DNA of 64,000 nucleotides, from assembly GCF_004004565.1 (NCBI RefSeq), contig NZ_SACM01000006.1, positions 124,001-188,000 of the forward strand, in the 5' to 3' direction. Every line of letters starts with the position of its first letter. The first letter of the stretch is position 1. The translations under genes and the position numbers were made by a program. Below the pieces are notes generated by a model. It had not been told where the DNA came from and searched no databases. It saw only the letters and a list, made by a program, of their open reading frames with translations. The DNA is from Inhella crocodyli. GTDB taxonomy: Bacteria > Pseudomonadota > Gammaproteobacteria > Burkholderiales > Burkholderiaceae_C. Positions 1 to 9,664 of the stretch are shown here, one piece after another.

Positions 1-1
1 C

Positions 2-1267
2 GCCCTGAAGGGTCCGCTCGCCTTTGATACCTACATCGGCCTGAGTTGCCACAACTGCCCGGACGTGGTGCAAGCGCTCAACGTGATGAGCCTGCTGAAC
101 CCGGCCGTCACCTCCACCGCCATCGACGGGGCGCTGTTCCAAGACGAGGTCAAGGCGCTCGAGATCATGGCCGTGCCGGCCGTTTACGTGAACGGCCAGT
201 CGTTCGCGAGTGGGCGGATGGACCTGGACGAGTTGTTGGCCAAGATCGAAGCGCAGTTCGACACCGCCGGCGCCGCCGAACGCGCTGCCGCGCAGGCCGC
301 CGAGCTGAGCGCCAAGGCGCCCTACGACATGCTGATCGTCGGTGCTGGCCCGGCCGGCGCCGCCGCCGCCGTGTACGCCGCCCGCAAGGGCCTGCGCGTG
401 GGTCTGGTGGCCGACCGCTTTGGCGGCCAAACCCTGGACACCCTGGGCATCGAGAACTTCATCTCGGTCAACCACACCGAGGGCCCGCAGTTCGCCCGCG
501 CGCTGGAGAACCACGTGCGCGAGTACCCCGTGGACGTGATGGCCGGCTTGCGCGCCGCCCAGCTGGACGGTGCAGGTGAGCCCGGGGCCCTGGCCACCGT
601 GACCCTGGACAACGGCGGCCAGCTCAAGGCCCGCAGCCTGGTGCTGGCCACCGGCGCGCGCTGGCGCGAGTTGGGCGTGCCCGGCGAGGCCGAGTACCGC
701 AACAAGGGCGTGGCCTACTGCCCGCACTGCGATGGCCCGCTGTTCAAAGGCCAGCGCGTGGCCGTGGTGGGCGGTGGCAACTCCGGCGTCGAGGCCGCCA
801 TCGACCTGGCGGGCATCGTCAAGGAAGTGACGCTGCTCGAGTTTGCCCCCAACCTCAAGGCCGACGACGTGCTGGTCAAGAAGCTGCAAAGCCTGCCCAA
901 CGTCACCATCCTGACCCACGTGCAAACGCAGGAGGTGGTGGGGCAGAACGGCAAGGTCAGCGGCCTGCGTTACCTGCACCGCGAAACGGGCGAGTCGGTC
1001 ACCTTGGCGCTGGAAGGCATCTTTGTGCAGATCGGCCTGGTGCCCAACACCGAGTGGCTCAAGGGCACGCTGGAGTTGAGCCGCTATGGGGAGATCGTGG
1101 TCGACGCCAAGGGCGCAACCTCGCTGCCCGGCGTGTTCGCCGCGGGCGACTGCACGACGGTGCCCTTCAAGCAAATCATCATCGCCACCGGCGATGGGGC
1201 CAAGGCCGCGCTGGGGGCGTTCGACGCGCTGATGCGCATGCCGAACCCGATCGCGGCCACGGCCTGA
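2..1267 (+). CDS. ahpF: Alkyl hydroperoxide reductase subunit F (5' partial)
   Basis: This is the flavoprotein that passes electrons from NADH through FAD and two redox disulfides to the peroxiredoxin AhpC, for cytosolic peroxide removal. The frame is open from base 2, so the start lies outside the window; 421 residues are visible. In visible numbering, a CHNC thioredoxin-like disulfide sits at residues 16-19 (N-terminal domain). An FAD-binding GAGPAG is near 112, the CPHC redox centre near 240-243, an NAD-binding GGGNSG near 256 and the second flavin motif AAGDC near 380. That order is the AhpF order and separates it from a plain thioredoxin reductase. ahpC would be expected just upstream. 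A strong hairpin terminator follows the stop codon. No internal damage is seen. Confidence 0.96.
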   Translation, partial: ALKGPLAFDTYIGLSCHNCPDVVQALNVMSLLNPAVTSTAIDGALFQDEVKALEIMAVPAVYVNGQSFASGRMDLDELLAKIEAQFDTAGAAERAAAQAAELSAKAPYDMLIVGAGPAGAAAAVYAARKGLRVGLVADRFGGQTLDTLGIENFISVNHTEGPQFARALENHVREYPVDVMAGLRAAQLDGAGEPGALATVTLDNGGQLKARSLVLATGARWRELGVPGEAEYRNKGVAYCPHCDGPLFKGQRVAVVGGGNSGVEAAIDLAGIVKEVTLLEFAPNLKADDVLVKKLQSLPNVTILTHVQTQEVVGQNGKVSGLRYLHRETGESVTLALEGIFVQIGLVPNTEWLKGTLELSRYGEIVVDAKGATSLPGVFAAGDCTTVPFKQIIIATGDGAKAALGAFDALMRMPNPIAATA

Positions 1268-1288
1268 GCTTGGTCTCGACCGGAAAGG

Positions 1289-1319
1289 CAAAGGGCGCCC
1301 GAGGGCGCCCTTTCTTTTC
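1289..1319 (+). terminator. Rho-independent terminator of ahpF
   Basis: An 11-bp perfect stem (AAAGGGCGCCC pairing with GGGCGCCCTTT, loop GA) is followed by TCTTTTCT. It lies between the convergent ahpF and yebE-like genes and probably stops ahpF transcription. In the opposite direction the U-tract is poorer. Confidence 0.85.
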
Positions 1320-1337
1320 TGGGGTGGTCTCGCGCAA

Positions 1338-2009
1338 TCAGGCGCTGCGCGCCTGCGCTTCCAGGTCCTGCTTCAGCGCGGCCGGCAGTTGCAACTGCCG
1401 GGCCAACTCGTCCAGGTAGGCCCGCTCCATGAAGCTGGTCTCGTCGGCCACCAGCAGGCTGGCCAGGTAGACCTCGGCCGCCACGGCCGGCGGCTGGCCC
1501 AGGGCCGCCTTGGCGACCTCGGCGGGGTCGAGTGGCTTGCGCAATTCGGCCTCCAGCCAGCGGCGTTGCGCGTCGTCGGCCTCTTGACGTTGCAACTCGG
1601 CCTCGATGAGTCCGCGCTCGCGCTCGTCCACGTGCCCATCGGCTTTCGCCGCGGCGATCATGGCCTGCAGCATCACCTGGCTGTGCCACGCCTGCTGCGG
1701 CGCGGGCAGGGCGGGCTGCCCGGGCGCCGGCCAGGCGACGGCTTGAGAGGGCGCTGGGCTGGGCACCGGCTGGGCCTGCTTGGCTTGGTACTGCTCGTAG
1801 ATCTTGTAGGCCGCGTAACCCAGGGCCGCCACGCTGCCGTACTTCAAGGCCTTGTGGCCGAAGCCCTTGTTCTTGCGGCCGCCCAGCAGCAGGCCCAGGG
1901 CCCCGCCGGCGGCCGCGCCGGCGCCGAACTGGCCCCAGCGGATGTCGTGTTGCTTCGTGGCCTGGCCGGCCGAGTCGAGCAGGCCGTTGAGCAATTTCGA
2001 GAGGTCCAT
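1338..2009 (-). CDS. YebE-like DUF533 / TerB-fold membrane protein
   Basis: The 223-residue protein has the DUF533 (YebE) layout. A short N-terminal helix is followed by a Gly/Ala-rich stretch (about residues 28-46, GAGAAAGGALGLLLGG) that can enter the membrane, a second hydrophobic patch (about 57-68), a Pro/Gln-rich linker, and a C-terminal acidic helical TerB-like domain from about 105. That domain contains the motif AKADGHVDERERGLI, typical of the family. Exact function is unknown; E. coli YebE is an envelope-stress-associated inner-membrane protein. The start codon overlaps the htpX stop by one base (TGATG), so the two are translationally coupled, which fits shared membrane-stress roles. 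Confidence 0.85.
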   Translation of the reverse strand: MDLSKLLNGLLDSAGQATKQHDIRWGQFGAGAAAGGALGLLLGGRKNKGFGHKALKYGSVAALGYAAYKIYEQYQAKQAQPVPSPAPSQAVAWPAPGQPALPAPQQAWHSQVMLQAMIAAAKADGHVDERERGLIEAELQRQEADDAQRRWLEAELRKPLDPAEVAKAALGQPPAVAAEVYLASLLVADETSFMERAYLDELARQLQLPAALKQDLEAQARSA

Positions 2010-2884
2010 CAGGCGCTTTCCTTCAGGCGGGCGATGCGTTGTTCGATGGGCGGGTGGCTGCTGAACAGGGCCAGCAAGCCCGAGGGGCGACTGCTGATGC
2101 CCATGGCCGCCAAGCTCTTGGGCATCTCACCCGGGTCCAATCCGCCCAGGCGGGCCAGGGCGTTGACCATGGGCTGCTTGCGGCCCATGTACTGCGCGGC
2201 ACCTGCATCGGCACGGAACTCGCGTTGGCGCGAGAACCAAGCCACGATCATCGCTGCCACCACACCCAGCACCAAGTCCATCACCACCGTGGTGACGTAG
2301 TAGCCGATGCCGGGCCCATCGTTGGTGTTGCGCAGCACCACCTTGTCGACGAAGGTGCCGATGACGCGGCTTAGGAAGACCACGAAGGTGTTCATCACGC
2401 CCTGAATAAGCGTCAGCGTCACCATGTCGCCGTTGGCGATGTGCGCTACCTCGTGGCCGATCACCGCCTCGACTTCTTCGCGGGCCATGATTTCCAGCAG
2501 GCCGGTGGACACAGCCACCAGCGCCGAGTTCTTGAACGCGCCCGTGGCAAAGGCGTTGGGCGCGCCCTCGTAAATGCCCACTTCCGGCGTGCGGATGCCC
2601 GCCTGCTGGGAGAAGCGTTCGACCGTGCTCACGATCCACGCGTGCGTGGGCTGCGGCGAGCCGTTGATGATCTGCAGCTTGGTCGTCCACTTCGCCATGG
2701 GCTTGCTGATCAGCAGCGAGATGAAGGCGCCGCCAAAGCCCATCACCGCCGCGAAGCCCAGCAAGCTGGTCAAGTCCAGACCGTTGGCGGTCAGGAATCG
2801 ATTGAGCCCCAACACGTTCACGGCGATGCCAAGCACCAGCATGACGCCCAGGTTGGTGAGCAAGAACAGCGCGATGCGTTTCAT
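2009..2884 (-). CDS. htpX: Membrane zinc metalloprotease HtpX
   Basis: HtpX is an inner-membrane M48 zinc protease that degrades misfolded membrane proteins alongside FtsH. The 291-residue product starts [11 protein letters not shown]. It has two N-terminal membrane segments (about 4-24 and 33-55), a zinc-binding HEVAH at about residue 143, and further hydrophobic segments after it with the downstream FRADAGAA zinc-ligand region. The open frame extends upstream to 3127, but the ATG at 2884 gives the conserved family N-terminus, so I start there. It is upstream of and coupled to the YebE-like gene. Confidence 0.95.
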   Translation of the reverse strand: MKRIALFLLTNLGVMLVLGIAVNVLGLNRFLTANGLDLTSLLGFAAVMGFGGAFISLLISKPMAKWTTKLQIINGSPQPTHAWIVSTVERFSQQAGIRTPEVGIYEGAPNAFATGAFKNSALVAVSTGLLEIMAREEVEAVIGHEVAHIANGDMVTLTLIQGVMNTFVVFLSRVIGTFVDKVVLRNTNDGPGIGYYVTTVVMDLVLGVVAAMIVAWFSRQREFRADAGAAQYMGRKQPMVNALARLGGLDPGEMPKSLAAMGISSRPSGLLALFSSHPPIEQRIARLKESA

Positions 2885-3092
2885 GGGAAAGGGTCTTTCG
2901 ACCGCGAGAAGCCAAGCAGGGCGACGAGCATGCGACTCAACGTGCCCCAGAACAAGGGGGGCGACGGCTGAGTGCTCATCAGATTTTTTCGAAGTATTTG
3001 TCGAATTGTTCAGCTTTGGTCGAAGTTGACCCGGGTGTGCTGCGTGCCAACTGAAAGTGCCCGCGATCCGGCTTCCGGCCCAGCCCGGCCGC

Positions 3093-4160
3093 TCAGGGCA
3101 CCAGCGACAAGAACAGGAAGGCGCCAAACAGCACCAAGTGCACCGCGCCTTGCATGACGTTGGTGCGCCCCGTGCCCAGGGTGATGGCGCTGACCAAGAA
3201 GGTCAGCGCCAGCAGCACCAGCTCTTTGGGCGGCAGGCCCAGCACCAGGGGCAGGTCCAGCAGCGTGGCCGTGACGACCACGGCCGGGATGGTGAGCCCG
3301 ATGCTGGCCAATGCCGAGCCCAGGGCCAGGTTCATGCTGGTTTGCAGCCGGTTGGCCCGAGCGGCGCGCACGGCGGCCCAGGTTTCGGGCAGCAGCACCA
3401 GCAGGGCGATGGCGATGCCGATCACGGTTTTCGGTGCGCCTGCTGCGGTGACGGCGGCCTCGATGACTGGGGACAGCTGCTTGGCCAAGCCCACCACCAC
3501 GACGAGGGCCACGAGCAAGAGCGCGAAGCTGGTCCAGGCGGCGCCAGCGCTGGGCGGCTTGGCGTGCACGCCTTCGTCGTTGGCGTGCTGTGGCGGCAGG
3601 AAGTAATCGCGGTGGCGCACGGTCTGCACGAAGACGAACACCGCCCACAAGGCCAGGGACGACAAGCCCACGAACACCAACTGCGACACCGTGTAGGTGC
3701 CCACGGCGGAGCTGGTGGTGAAGGTCGGCATGACGAGCGACAAGCCGGCCAGGGCGACCAGCGCCGACAGCGCAGAACTCGTGCCTTCCAAACGGAACGA
3801 TTGCTCGTGGTGGCTCAGACCTCCGGCCAGCACGCAAACGCCGACCACCCCGGTGGCGATGATCATCACGGCGGAGTAGATCGTGTCGCGCGGGAGCGTG
3901 GCCTTGTCGGGCCCGCCCGCCAGCATCATCGACACGATGAGGGCCACCTCGATCACCGTGATGGCCACCGCCAGCACCAGGGTGCCGAAAGGCTCGCCCA
4001 CGCGGTGGGCGACCACCTCGGCGTGGTGCACCGCCGCCACGACGGAGGCGATGAGGGCGCCGGCGCACGCCAGGGCCAGGACGGTGCTCGATGGCGCCAG
4101 CAAGGCGACCAGCAGCGTACCGGCGCCGAGCAGGGGCAGGGCGGTGGCCCACAGGGGCAT
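3093..4160 (-). CDS. chaA: Calcium/proton antiporter, ChaA type
   Basis: The 355-residue polytopic membrane protein of the Ca2+:cation antiporter (CaCA/CAX) family exports Ca2+ (possibly Na+ or K+) using the proton gradient. About 10-11 hydrophobic segments are visible. The two family repeats carry acidic signatures, [13 protein letters not shown] (about 77-89) and [13 protein letters not shown] in the second half, and [12 protein letters not shown] follows the second. The upstream frame runs to 4271, but ATG 4160 has GGGAG seven bases before it and gives the family N-terminus. It stands alone and reads away from the island boundary repeats. Confidence 0.88.
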   Translation of the reverse strand: MPLWATALPLLGAGTLLVALLAPSSTVLALACAGALIASVVAAVHHAEVVAHRVGEPFGTLVLAVAITVIEVALIVSMMLAGGPDKATLPRDTIYSAVMIIATGVVGVCVLAGGLSHHEQSFRLEGTSSALSALVALAGLSLVMPTFTTSSAVGTYTVSQLVFVGLSSLALWAVFVFVQTVRHRDYFLPPQHANDEGVHAKPPSAGAAWTSFALLLVALVVVVGLAKQLSPVIEAAVTAAGAPKTVIGIAIALLVLLPETWAAVRAARANRLQTSMNLALGSALASIGLTIPAVVVTATLLDLPLVLGLPPKELVLLALTFLVSAITLGTGRTNVMQGAVHLVLFGAFLFLSLVP

Positions 4161-4250
4161 GGAGGACTCCCAATTCAGAGCGGCGCATCGCGGCCGGGTG
4201 CGCGGATTCTGCGGCCAGGGCGGAAACGGCCAAGGCCAGAAGGCCATGCA

Positions 4251-4403
4251 CGCTTGCTGCGCTCGGCCCATCGCTGCGCGCTATCCAAAGGCGGTCCGCC
4301 GGACCGCCTTTGAGCGAACCGGGAGGGTTCTCATCCCCGGTCCCCACGCCAAAACAAAACGGCCCTCAAGGGGCCGTTGTGTTTTGGAGCGGGTGAAGGG
4401 AAT
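4251..4403. repeat. 183-bp-period tandem repeat, copy 1 (two hairpins plus tRNA 3'-end remnant)
   Basis: First of two about 153-bp copies spaced 183 bp apart. Each copy holds a perfect inverted repeat (AAAGGCGGTCC / GGACCGCCTTT at about 4287-4311), a second hairpin ACGGCCC...GGGCCGT flanked by AAAACA and TGTTTT (about 4350-4385), and ends with TGGAGCGGGTGAAGGGAAT (4385-4403), identical to the 3' end of tRNA-Gly at 42002-42020. The second hairpin resembles a tRNA-operon terminator on the minus strand. I read this as an older copy of the displaced tRNA terminator and 3' end. Confidence 0.85.
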
Positions 4404-4433
4404 GCTCGGCCTCGGCTCGGGCCGATGCCTCGG

Positions 4434-4586
4434 CGCTCGCTGCGCTCGGCCCAGCGCTGCGCGCTGTCCAAGGGCGGTCGGCCGGACCGCCCTTGAGCGA
4501 ACCGGGAGGGTTCTCATCCCCAGTCCTCACGCCAAAACAAAACGGCCCTCGAGGGGCCGTTGTGTTTTGGAGCGGGTGAAGGGAAC
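4434..4586. repeat. 183-bp-period tandem repeat, copy 2
   Basis: Near-identical to 4251-4403. The first hairpin has paired changes (AAAGGCGG/CCGCCTTT becomes AAGGGCGG/CCGCCCTT), so both sides of the stem altered together. The second hairpin (about 4535-4567), read on the minus strand, ends in TTTTGTTTT. This copy directly abuts the island attL core and is probably the original terminator of tRNA-Gly, now separated from its gene by the island. Confidence 0.85.
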
Positions 4587-4600
4587 CCGCTCCACATCTC
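4568..4600. other. Left attachment site (attL) of the genomic island
   Basis: TGGAGCGGGTGAAGGGAA (4568-4585) is an exact direct copy of 42002-42019 at the 3' end of tRNA-Gly. Within it, GAAGGGA (4578-4584) is a 7-bp spacer flanked by TGGAGCGGGT and its inverted copy. The island-side arm ACCCGCTCCACATCTC (4585-4600) is the exact reverse complement of the island-side arm at the right end (41996-42011). This is the layout of a tyrosine-recombinase core site. Confidence 0.9.
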
Positions 4601-5007
4601 GGCCCCCTGGGAGCGCCATTGAATCAACCTGCTTTGTATCAGGTCCTTGTACCACCGGATAGGCGCGTTGCCGTGCGGCCAGGGGTGATGTCATGGGCTT
4701 CTGCGTGCTTCCACCAGACCTACACAGCGAGCTCACTCCGCGACGAACAACTGCACCGGACATACCTGACAGCTGAACCGACACCGTGCGCAGCGACGCA
4801 ACTAGCCACTTAGCGTCTAAGCAGTCAGATTTGGCTGGGCGCAATTGGCCGATAGCGGAAATGCGCTTCTCCGATCAAGCTGCCCTGAAGCCGGTTACCA
4901 GACTGACTCGTTTCGGCTAGCTCTGCACTGCGATATGGAGGCAGTACTTCTAATTGCTAGTCGCTAACAAGAATTCAAGCCCGGCCGGCAAGAATTGCAC
5001 CATCTCT
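4601..5007. other. Island left-end noncoding stretch
   Basis: About 400 bp between attL and the stop of the MORN-repeat gene. Open frames here are short, unbiased and unlike known proteins. I see no RNA gene. Arm-type integrase sites could lie here, but no clear repeat is visible. Confidence 0.5.
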
Positions 5008-7131
5008 TTAATTAAAGACTAGGTTATCCACTTTTATCTCTGGCTGCTTCAAAGTAGTGGCATGTTCGTAGAAAGTCTTCGTTTGAAATGCCTCGACCGC
5101 GACCTTAATTGTTTGCCATGGATGCTCTGGTGCCCCACGGTACCGAATGACAGCCATCATTCGCTTGTTCGAGAGGCTCGTGATATAAAGAATATCACGC
5201 TCAGAACCGCTGGCCACGGTTGTTCGCTTTACACCAGTATATGCGGCAGGAGCATCGAAGCTCGGACTGCCTGGCAATACAGGGGGAGCTGTTGATGACG
5301 CCGCTGCGCCTAGTATTGGACCATCGTACTGCTTCAGATGATCTCTTTTCAAGATCTTCTCGAACGAAAGTGTTTCGACGTACTCGTTGTGAGTAAGTCT
5401 ATTTTCGGCCCTGTTTAGATCGTAGCTGTAGACGTAAAAATGTTGCGGGGAAGAATAAAGATCTAATGCTTGAAAATGCTGGCTTTCCCGGATTCGCGGT
5501 TGACCCTCTTTGCCATTAATTTTTTCACTCCGTGCGACTTCGTATCGAACAAGTTCCCCTTTGTTAAACGCAATTTCCGTCGTGTCGACACTTGTTCTCG
5601 AGTCTCTTGAATCCCATGATGTCCTCATCTTGTGAGATGTCCCATGTAATTCGCCGTTGTGGTACCGAATGGTTGCTCGCGTTGCAGAGGTTTTGGGTCC
5701 CGACTGGGATAAATCTATGCTTCGAACAGTGAATGGGCCATGGAGGACGCCATTCTTCGCATTGCCATAACCCTCTTCCCCCTCCCGAGTATCGATGAAG
5801 CTCAGCGGCCCGTCCATCAACCCACTCTTGTAGTTCACTGTGAATTGAACGGCGGCCTTTGGTTCATCTCTCCCTGAAAGCAACGTTTCCGATACTGAGA
5901 TGCCTGTCCTTTGTCCGTTTGAAATCGTGGCCCGTTCGATCCACCACGCGCTCCCATAACTCGGCACCAGTTCACGACTTACCGGATTTAATGGATGAAA
6001 CTTATCGATGTCAATTAGCGAGCTTTTTGCATACGCACCGAAGTCAACAGAGCGCGTTGTTAAGTTGGGAGCAGCCTGACGAAATGGTTTGACCAGCGAC
6101 TCTTTTAGATCTAGGAAATCTGGGTAAAGTGAATGATCTGGTATGGCAATCCTTCTATACTCGCCGCCCGGAGTGGCGATTTCGTATCGATGAAACCATA
6201 TTAATGCGACTGAATAACCTTCGGCGTCGTCGCTGGGCACAAACGTTTCAAAAGGGATCCGTGTCGAAGGATAGGCCATTGGCCGCTCAGTAGATTCACT
6301 AGCATAGCCAGTTGGCGCCGATACAGAAACCAGCTTATTATTTTCATAGATTGCTGACTGCGCCGGGCGATTGCGGCTTCCTGCTCCAGGAATCCAAACC
6401 TCCCATGTACCGTGTCGACGTCCGTCCAACCACTGCTCGCGAACGATTGGTTGTGTTCGCTGAGCAGCGTCAAACAAATGAAGTGTGAATACGCCGCCTG
6501 CGGCGGATTTTATAACAAAATATTCCCGCGCGCCGTTCAGCTTCCCCTTCTTATAGTTCGATGCTACGGCTAAGTTTTGTGGTCTGTCTATTAACTGCAA
6601 CTGCTCACCGTCAAGCAACCCATCCTTGAACTCGTATCGAGCAAGGAGTCGTCCCTTGTCCCACATTTCGATCGAGCCTGTGCCATCAGTGAGCTTTTGC
6701 GTAGAAACTCCTCCGCTTTTGTTTTGAAGTTGCCATTCCCCGGTCGGTCTGCCGTCATCTGTGAATTCCTGAATAATGACTCGTCCCCCCATTGCTGGGA
6801 GATCTCGATGAATCCACCGCCCGACTTTTTTGCCAGCCGAAAGCTCTCCTTCCAAGGTTACAAAAGAGTTTTCGAGGTTGATAACCTTCAGCGGCCCATT
6901 TAGGGTTCCGTCTTTAAATGTTGCACTTATTTTGAATCGGCCGTTTCGGTCCCATTCATTGTAGTTTCCGCTCGGCTTGCCGGAATCATTTACTTCATAC
7001 TCGAACAGTCCGTTGGGCCAAGCTGCACCTTTGGTTTGTGCATTCGCCGAATAAATAGGTATTTGCAGAAGCAGTACTGAAGTTAGTGCTCCCGCATAGC
7101 CAAAAATTAGCCGATAAACCTTTGCAAACAT
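5008..7131 (-). CDS. Secreted MORN-2 (YwqK-type) repeat protein
   Basis: The 707-residue protein starts at ATG 7131, which has GGAG six to seven bases before it. It begins with a signal peptide (MFAKVYR, then a hydrophobic run to about residue 29, ending SANAQT), so it is exported. At least seven short repeats of the MORN-2 / YwqK form 'hydrophobic-x-x-G-x-hydrophobic-(N/D/H)-G' are visible, for example FKDGTLNGPLK, FKDGLLDGEQLQ, YKKGKLNGAREY, YKSGLMDGPLSF, KNGVLHGPF and YHNGELHGTSH. Such repeats occur in antitoxin/immunity-like and surface proteins; the function here is unknown. The gene is AT-richer with different codon use than its neighbours, a sign of separate transfer. No partner gene is evident. 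Confidence 0.75.
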   Translation of the reverse strand: MFAKVYRLIFGYAGALTSVLLLQIPIYSANAQTKGAAWPNGLFEYEVNDSGKPSGNYNEWDRNGRFKISATFKDGTLNGPLKVINLENSFVTLEGELSAGKKVGRWIHRDLPAMGGRVIIQEFTDDGRPTGEWQLQNKSGGVSTQKLTDGTGSIEMWDKGRLLARYEFKDGLLDGEQLQLIDRPQNLAVASNYKKGKLNGAREYFVIKSAAGGVFTLHLFDAAQRTQPIVREQWLDGRRHGTWEVWIPGAGSRNRPAQSAIYENNKLVSVSAPTGYASESTERPMAYPSTRIPFETFVPSDDAEGYSVALIWFHRYEIATPGGEYRRIAIPDHSLYPDFLDLKESLVKPFRQAAPNLTTRSVDFGAYAKSSLIDIDKFHPLNPVSRELVPSYGSAWWIERATISNGQRTGISVSETLLSGRDEPKAAVQFTVNYKSGLMDGPLSFIDTREGEEGYGNAKNGVLHGPFTVRSIDLSQSGPKTSATRATIRYHNGELHGTSHKMRTSWDSRDSRTSVDTTEIAFNKGELVRYEVARSEKINGKEGQPRIRESQHFQALDLYSSPQHFYVYSYDLNRAENRLTHNEYVETLSFEKILKRDHLKQYDGPILGAAASSTAPPVLPGSPSFDAPAAYTGVKRTTVASGSERDILYITSLSNKRMMAVIRYRGAPEHPWQTIKVAVEAFQTKTFYEHATTLKQPEIKVDNLVFN

Positions 7132-7945
7132 AAGTTCTCCATTGAATAGAGAGGGATGGCAATCTACCACTGGTTTCTATATCTGAACGTACAACGCCGC
7201 TAGGTCCTCAGGCCTGTGCCTGGTAGCAAAGATAGTAGACCAAGGCTGGGAGCGCCAGCCGACATCTCTGAGAGCAGTAGGCTAGCGTCTTACTCTGGAA
7301 GGCGGCTCCGACAGCCAACTAGTCGATGCACTTTGGGCACCGTCAGCCGTGGCGGATGTTCGGTTCGGCGCTCAGTAAAACCGCTTGTGGTCGATGGACA
7401 GGACAGATAGATCAGTACCCGCTCCAGTTTAGGCTAGGGGATCTCGAAGTAGCGCCGATTCTGCGAAGTTGACGAGCGAGGTCACCCGCCCGTTCGCTCA
7501 AGGAGCATTAACAATGATCTATGGTAACCACGGCGGCTTGACGTTGTGGAGCCTTTGTTCGAAGACATGCGCTTGCATAAGCTGAAATCTACTGTTCGAA
7601 ATGCGCTCGACACAATCATTCTCTCGCCGGATCAAGAGATAGACGTCAGCATCTGACTGCTCATGCTTTGCTGCAGTTGACGGAACTCGGAACTGCTCGA
7701 AAGAAATCTATCAGTAAGCGCTTGCTGTTTGGGTGTTCGCCTGCGCCAACAATTTGTTCTGAGCCAGTTCGACACGAATTCGCTGAGGATCAGGTGACTT
7801 CATCGTCGATCAACTTCTCCACGGCACCGGAGTCTGCTGCTGCCAGACTTTCATCCAGATTGCAACTGGGCACGCAGAAACGGACGTTAGTTCGATTTCC
7901 GGACTTTGTGCCTAGGATTCCTGAAGGACACCACGAACAAGCCGG
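7132..7945. other. Gene-poor stretch
   Basis: About 810 bp between two divergent genes. Open frames (for example 7216-7410 and 7668-7949 on the plus strand) lack recognisable motifs, convincing starts or codon bias. It may hold decayed coding sequence and the promoters of the flanking genes. I see nothing else in it. Confidence 0.5.
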
Positions 7946-8896
7946 ATGAACCAGATACCGCTCCAAGACCTGCGCGTCACTGCCTGCATCGATCGCGTGA
8001 AGCTGGACCTGAAATTCGCTCAGCCCACCCAAGGCGTTGCCGTCTACCGAACCCTGCGAAGCAAGTGGGTGATCTCGGCTGCCACGGTCCCAGAGGGATT
8101 TGACCCTCTCCGATGCACCGAGTTCAGGCTGTGGTTGAACGATCCCGGCTCTCCGCAAGAGGTTCAAGCGCTGATCGCCTTCTTGGATGCTTGGCGACCG
8201 CTGGCTGAACCAGTGAGGATTTCGGGTCTGGAAGTTGCCGTTGATCTCCGGGCTGTCTCGCCAGACGGGCGAGCGTCATACCCAGAGATCGGCACACTCG
8301 TTTGGAAGGGGCAAAGCAAGCCCCCCAGTGATCGACGAATCGCCACTTGGCGGGAGACCATGCCTTCGGGCGCAGTGGTCCGCCGCTACCAAGCAGTCAC
8401 TTTGGACCGTGAGTGCGCAGATGCATTGAAGCAGGGCTTTTCGCTGCAGTGCGGCAACTTGGGTGCCTCAACGACATCGAGGGTCTACATCAAGACCAAA
8501 GACACGCCTGTTGGCGGAGATGGGCTGGTGGAGCTCCCCATGAGCGAGCAATGCGTGCGCTTCGAGCGGACCTGGACAGGTGACGATTGCGCCATCCGAA
8601 CGCTGGATGATTGGCGCCTCTTTGATTTCAGGGCCCTTGCCACCCAGTTCGGCATGCGCCAGTTCGAGTTCGAAAACCCGCGCAATGCGTACCTCTCTGC
8701 GGGCAAGGTGGACGACGAGCGAGCACGACGAGCGAAGAAGCGACTATCCCGGCGGGGAACGAGGGTTGATGGTCGGTGGGCTATCGCTGTCAGGTCCGCA
8801 TTGCGACGCCTGAACTGCCCCGGCTCCGCTCCTGTATTGAGTCGGGAATTTGGCGAAAAGGACAACAACTTAGCCTTGTTCTCCATTGAGAGCTAG
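7946..8896 (+). CDS. Hypothetical protein, weakly replication-initiator-like
   Basis: A 316-residue protein I do not recognise with certainty. It has alternating hydrophobic beta-like segments with LEVAVDLRA (about residue 94), RVYIKTKD (about 184) and VRFERTW (about 205). These resemble the D-x-R, Y-x-K and R-x-E segments of small Rep_trans/RstA-type replication initiation factors, but a catalytic tyrosine motif is not secure. The C-terminal third is basic (ARRAKKRLSRRG). The start has only a weak ribosome site. It reads toward the GIY-YIG-like gene 71 bp downstream and may be co-transcribed. If the resemblance is real, the island could replicate after excision; this is inference. Confidence 0.5.
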   Translation: MNQIPLQDLRVTACIDRVKLDLKFAQPTQGVAVYRTLRSKWVISAATVPEGFDPLRCTEFRLWLNDPGSPQEVQALIAFLDAWRPLAEPVRISGLEVAVDLRAVSPDGRASYPEIGTLVWKGQSKPPSDRRIATWRETMPSGAVVRRYQAVTLDRECADALKQGFSLQCGNLGASTTSRVYIKTKDTPVGGDGLVELPMSEQCVRFERTWTGDDCAIRTLDDWRLFDFRALATQFGMRQFEFENPRNAYLSAGKVDDERARRAKKRLSRRGTRVDGRWAIAVRSALRRLNCPGSAPVLSREFGEKDNNLALFSIES

Positions 8897-8967
8897 GTCC
8901 AGCTGGGCGGCCCATCTAAATACATTCAATACATACATTGCATCCATTCCGAGAAGTCAGCCACTTC

Positions 8968-9537
8968 ATGTTGAACGAGACAAGGGGCGCAGGAAAAGGC
9001 TCGTTGACTTCCATCCCGCAACAACTTGAAGTGCGGCTGCTTTCTGCTGTGGAGCCACTTGACGTCGGAGTGTTGCCAGACACACCCGGCATCTACTGTG
9101 TCTACAACACAGTCAGCAATCGGCGAGGCGTCGGCCTGGCGACTCGGAGCATTCGGAGACGCGTCCTCCAGCACGTTCGCACTTTGAGAGACCCTGACTC
9201 GCAAATGAGTCCGATGGTGATTGAAGCCAGAAAGCTGGGTTTATCCAGCTTCCGCTTCCTAGTGCTGGAACTGCTCAGCGAGCACCGACCTGCCAATGCC
9301 CGGATGCACCTCCAAGACCGGGAGGGCTGGTGGGCACACGAACTGCAGGTCTTGGAAGAGAGCACAGGCTACAACCTGGAGGCCGGTGGCCAGCGTTCGG
9401 CAGCTTCCCTGTTTCGAGAGCGTGAACGACGGTTGATGGCTTGCCACCCACCTAGGTACGCGCTGCTTCCAGGCATCGATCGGTTCTCGCCCTTGTCTCC
9501 CATGCTTCTGAGCGGGGAGGGGTGCGACAGCCCTTAG
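8968..9537 (+). CDS. Divergent GIY-YIG-like protein
   Basis: The 189-residue product has PGIYCVYN (about residue 35) followed by GVGLATRSIRRRVLQH, a spacing like the first GIY and the YIG-plus-R-x-x-x-H parts of GIY-YIG nucleases, then an F-rich strand (FRFLVLEL). After that come an E-x-W-W helix (DREGWWAHEL) and YNLEAGGQRS, matching the family's E...W...YN layout. The YIG tripeptide is replaced by GVG, so catalysis may be altered or lost. The open frame begins at TTG 8938, but ATG 8968 is more likely. It follows the putative Rep-like gene in the same direction. DNA cleavage or nicking is an inference from fold. Confidence 0.55.
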   Translation: MLNETRGAGKGSLTSIPQQLEVRLLSAVEPLDVGVLPDTPGIYCVYNTVSNRRGVGLATRSIRRRVLQHVRTLRDPDSQMSPMVIEARKLGLSSFRFLVLELLSEHRPANARMHLQDREGWWAHELQVLEESTGYNLEAGGQRSAASLFRERERRLMACHPPRYALLPGIDRFSPLSPMLLSGEGCDSP

Positions 9538-9664
9538 AAGGACCGCCAATCGTTTATTTAGGGTCGCCGAAGGGGTGGGGCGCGGTTGGTGCTCCCGGGT
9601 TGCCCAGGCGCTTGCAATGAACGACACCTCCCGACCACTTTGAGTATGCCGACTGGCAACCGGC

